From an uncultured Acetatifactor sp. (GTDB taxonomy: Bacteria > Bacillota > Clostridia > Lachnospirales > Lachnospiraceae): DNA of 46,323 nucleotides. This document shows positions 43,868 to 46,323 of the stretch, piece after piece (positions within the stretch are counted from its first letter, which is position 1; each line of letters begins with the position of its first letter). The stretch covers positions 1-46,323 of the forward strand of contig CAJTMX010000031.1 of assembly GCA_910577235.1 (NCBI GenBank), in the 5' to 3' direction. The notes beneath the pieces were generated by a model, which ran no database searches, had not been told where the DNA came from, and worked only from the letters and a program-made list of their open reading frames with translations. The translations under genes were made by a program, and so were the position numbers.

Positions 43868-43896
43868 ACTATACATAATATTTGTCCCCGGGACAA
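43868..43896 (-). promoter_or_regulatory. Candidate yajC promoter overlapped by a dyad
   Basis: On the minus strand TTGTCC (43891-43896), a 17-nt spacer and TATAGT (43868-43873). A perfect 15-bp dyad TTGTCCCCGGGACAA (43882-43896) covers the -35, a position typical of a repressor or activator site. No regulator is identified. Confidence 0.5.
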
Positions 43897-43924
43897 GTGT
43901 TTTCTATGAAAATTAAGAAAAAAT

Positions 43925-45058
43925 TTATACCTCCGGCGTTGACATCTTATCCAGCTTTTCCCGCTTATAAGCCGCGAACCGGCCCACGTCCAAAGCATCC
44001 CGTATCTCTGTCATCATCGTGTTATAAAAATACAGATTGTGCAGTACGCAAAGCCGCATTCCCAACATCTCCTTGGCCTTCAGCAGATGCCGGATATATG
44101 CCCTGGAATACCGCCTGCAGGCAGGACAGGCGCATCCCTCCTCAATCGGCCTGCTGTCCGTCTCATATCTGGCGTTAAACAGATTGATCTTGCCATGATT
44201 GGTATACAGATGTCCGTGCCTGCCGTTCCTGCTGGGATAGACGCAGTCAAAAAAGTCCACTCCCCGCTCCACGCCCTCCAGTATGTTGGCCGGGGTTCCT
44301 ACTCCCATCAGATAAGTGGGCTTGTCCACGGGCAGATGAGGAACCACCTCCTCCAAAATGTAGTACATTTCCTCGTGGCTCTCCCCCACTGCCAATCCCC
44401 CGACGGCATAGCCGTCCAACTCCATCTCCCGGATGCGTTTGGCATGTTCGATACGGATGTCCTCATAAACCGCTCCCTGATTGATCCCAAACAGCAGCTG
44501 CTCTCTGTTGATGGTATCCTCCAGCTGATTTAGCTGCCCCATCTTGCGTTTGCAGCGCTCCAGCCATCTGGTAGTACGCTCCACGGATGCCTGCACATAG
44601 GAGCGGTCCGCCTTGCTGGGCGCGCACTCGTCAAAAGCCATGGCAATGGTGGACGCCAGATTGGACTGGATCTGCATACTCTCCTCCGGCCCCATAAAAA
44701 TCCCGCGCCCGTCAATATGAGAGTTGAAGTACACCCCCTCCTCCTTGATCTTGCGCAGTCCCGCCAGGGAAAATACCTGAAATCCGCCGGAGTCCGTGAG
44801 TATGGGCCTGTTCCATGACATAAACCGGTGCAGCCCCCCCATCTGTTTTACCACACCGTCTCCCGGTCTCACATGCAGATGATAGGTGTTGGATAATTCC
44901 ACCTGAGTACCGATCCCTTCCAGATCCTCGGTAGATACCGCTCCCTTAATGGCGGCCACCGTGCCCACATTCATAAAAACCGGTGTCTCGATCACCCCGT
45001 GTACGGTGGACAGCCGCCCTCTTTTGGCCCTGCCCTCCATTTTAAGTATCTGATACAT
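43925..45058 (-). CDS. tgt: tRNA-guanine (queuine/preQ1) transglycosylase
   Basis: Exchanges guanine 34 for preQ1 in GUN-anticodon tRNAs during queuosine synthesis. In the 377 residues the active-site Asp89 lies in LTDSGGFQVFSL, the second Asp in FDCVYPSRNGRHG (about 262-275), and the zinc ligands in EGCACPACRRYSRAYIRHL (about 304-322). GAGGAAA precedes the ATG. It lies 28 nt after the M15B gene and is followed by yajC. Confidence 0.98.
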   Translation of the reverse strand: MYQILKMEGRAKRGRLSTVHGVIETPVFMNVGTVAAIKGAVSTEDLEGIGTQVELSNTYHLHVRPGDGVVKQMGGLHRFMSWNRPILTDSGGFQVFSLAGLRKIKEEGVYFNSHIDGRGIFMGPEESMQIQSNLASTIAMAFDECAPSKADRSYVQASVERTTRWLERCKRKMGQLNQLEDTINREQLLFGINQGAVYEDIRIEHAKRIREMELDGYAVGGLAVGESHEEMYYILEEVVPHLPVDKPTYLMGVGTPANILEGVERGVDFFDCVYPSRNGRHGHLYTNHGKINLFNARYETDSRPIEEGCACPACRRYSRAYIRHLLKAKEMLGMRLCVLHNLYFYNTMMTEIRDALDVGRFAAYKREKLDKMSTPEV

Positions 45059-45086
45059 AATCTATATTTCCTCGATTCTAAATATG

Positions 45087-46154
45087 TCAATCCAACCGAT
45101 CCAAAAATTCCTCCAGCGTAAGTTCCTGCTCCATGATGATCGTGGCTGCCTCCACTCCCACATAGCGGAAATGCCATGGCTCATATTCCACGCTGGTGAT
45201 ATATTCCTTACCCTGAGGATAGCGCACGATAAAGCCATACTCCGCGCAGTGCTCTTCCAGCCAGATACCTGCCCCCGTGTCCCCAAAGCCCTGGGTCAGC
45301 GTCTCATAGTAGTCGCACACGATATCCAGAGACAGCCCGATCTGATGCTCGCTGGAATCCGGCACCATCACGATCTGGCTGGAAAGCTTAAACGCGTCCA
45401 TATAGGACATTCCCTTCCCCATGTACAGCTTGATCTTTCTGGCGAACAGCCATTCCTGTCTGGCGTCACTGCGGTAGGGAGACTTGATGATCAGATTGAA
45501 CCCCGCCTCCTTTGCCGCCTGCATCATATCCAGCAGATCGTCTATGATCCTCTCATCGCACTTCTGGCTGCCCTTGATCGTAGCCAGCGTAAAATCATAG
45601 TCCTCCGGTATGGGATGCTGTTTGTTTACCAGAATAAGCCGCCAGTCATCCGGTGAAAAGGCCCACAACTCCTCTGTTTCCTTCTCCCCGGGCATATCCG
45701 GCTCTCTATCCTGCAATCCTTCCTGCTCCCTGCGATAGCTCAGAATGTCCTCCAGGACGATCTGATCCTCCTCATCGTACTCCTGAGACAGCTGCGTCTC
45801 GTCTTCCTCCAGCAGCAGTTCATCGTCCCAACTCTCCATATTCTCAAGGTCGATCTCCTCCTCCTGCACCAGAGATACGGAGTCGTCACTGATCATCGCC
45901 GCCAGACGCTCGTCCATCTTATGTTCCTCGCCGCCGACAAAGATCGGGAAGGAAAAACTGGCATAGGCGGTAAACAATACCAGAGACATCATCACCATTG
46001 CCAAACGTTTCTTATTGTTCCACAGATAATACAGACAGTGAAAAACGGGCACGCAGACACACATGCAGGCGATGGCGACCACCCTGCGTAACGGTCCCTT
46101 TTTGCTCAGCTTGAGCAATCTGTATCTGATCAATTCCTCTAAAGTTGTTTTCAT
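45087..46154 (-). CDS. Membrane-anchored M15B (VanY-like) D-Ala-D-Ala carboxypeptidase
   Basis: A 355-residue zinc peptidase that would trim D-alanine from peptidoglycan stems. Two N-terminal membrane segments (about 22-46 and 51-73) are followed by a very acidic, low-complexity stretch (about 78-165) and the catalytic domain (170-355). Zinc ligands and base are His270 and Asp277 (SEHQIGLSLD) and Glu325 and His328 (EPWHFR); the substrate-binding SPYRSDARQ (225-233) is present. AGAGG lies 5 nt before the ATG. The acidic spacer is unusual in length. The gene diverges from the truncated frame at the right end and may lead the transcript into tgt. Confidence 0.9.
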   Translation of the reverse strand: MKTTLEELIRYRLLKLSKKGPLRRVVAIACMCVCVPVFHCLYYLWNNKKRLAMVMMSLVLFTAYASFSFPIFVGGEEHKMDERLAAMISDDSVSLVQEEEIDLENMESWDDELLLEEDETQLSQEYDEEDQIVLEDILSYRREQEGLQDREPDMPGEKETEELWAFSPDDWRLILVNKQHPIPEDYDFTLATIKGSQKCDERIIDDLLDMMQAAKEAGFNLIIKSPYRSDARQEWLFARKIKLYMGKGMSYMDAFKLSSQIVMVPDSSEHQIGLSLDIVCDYYETLTQGFGDTGAGIWLEEHCAEYGFIVRYPQGKEYITSVEYEPWHFRYVGVEAATIIMEQELTLEEFLDRLD

Positions 46155-46245
46155 AGTTACCTCTGCTCAAAACACCTATGTACATACTATATCAAGGATA
46201 TCTTAACACAGCTTTTTTTAATCTGCATCATTTTTTTGCGAAAAG

Positions 46246-46274
46246 TTGCTATTTTTTTTAAAATTCGCTATAAT
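46246..46274 (+). promoter_or_regulatory. Outward promoter at right end
   Basis: TTGCTA (46246-46251), a 17-nt spacer and TATAAT (46269-46274) on the plus strand. The -10 is the first base block of the terminal repeat; the -35 lies outside it. It would transcribe the frame that runs off the window. Confidence 0.6.
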
Positions 46275-46322
46275 CCTGTTTTTAACAGTTGTGAGGGAGA
46301 TGAATGGCTGTATGCCCAGTAT
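46269..46322 (+). repeat. Right copy of 54-bp terminal inverted repeat
   Basis: Identical to the reverse complement of 1-54. It contains TATAAT, the CTGTTTTTAACAG dyad, the GAGGGAG ribosome site and start codons at 46300 or 46304, the latter better spaced. The reading frame (M-A-V-C-P-V) is cut off at the window end. Upstream flanks of the two copies are unrelated, so the repeat edge is at 46269. Confidence 0.85.
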
Positions 46323-46323
46323 T

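Overview
The window reads as a chromosomal stretch from a low-to-mid GC Gram-positive anaerobe of the Clostridia, most likely Lachnospiraceae. This is an inference from gene content: rex, a C1/folate set with formyl-THF ligase, an NfnAB-type bifurcating pair, a DRE-TIM metallolyase of the Re-citrate-synthase type beside isocitrate dehydrogenase, and a class B sortase with BspA-like leucine-rich repeat proteins. No rRNA, tRNA, CRISPR array, phage or complete insertion sequence was seen. Almost every gene lies on the minus strand; the one clear exception is a Cys-rich protein at 7268-7714. Starts were moved inward where a Shine-Dalgarno sequence supported it.

Layout (genes run right to left). 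1-7900 is a patchy accessory region: a divergent pyroglutamyl-peptidase-like protein, a GNAT fusion, an AraC/GyrI regulator, pgi, a membrane S41 peptidase-like protein and several gene remnants. 7932-19897 is housekeeping: rlmH, a zinc-ribbon membrane protein, nfnB and nfnA, a zinc-ribbon/TPR-like membrane protein, folD, fhs, ftsK and tepA. The block fhs-folD-(zinc ribbon)-nfnAB joins one-carbon folate chemistry to NADPH/ferredoxin balance. 20035-24937 holds a GT-C-like membrane protein, a polyprenyl-phosphate-type GT2, yebC and a CNNM/CBS transporter with its own promoter. 25023-29570 is a probable operon: rex, a coiled-coil protein, nnr, alr and mazF without a visible antitoxin. 29701-33214 is a citrate/isocitrate branch: Re-citrate-synthase-type enzyme, an overlapping GntR/FCD regulator and icd, preceded by a near-ideal dyad operator placed inside the promoter. 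33458-34366 is a cytoplasmic subtilase.

The most distinctive locus is 34547-43386: promoter, a class B sortase with a ~135-residue cytoplasmic extension, a 1693-residue and a ~804-residue secreted LRR protein, and a terminator. Both LRR proteins end in the same unusual sorting signal, (S/T)PxTGD followed by IHPKW, a membrane segment and a basic tail. It looks like a self-contained surface display unit in which the enzyme and both substrates are transcribed together. 43479-46154 carries yajC, tgt and an M15B (VanY-like) carboxypeptidase.

Both window ends are the same 54-bp sequence in inverted orientation. Each copy starts exactly at a TATAAT box, contains a leader and Shine-Dalgarno, and points outward into a start codon that runs off the end. 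The window therefore appears to be bounded by two copies of one multicopy element.
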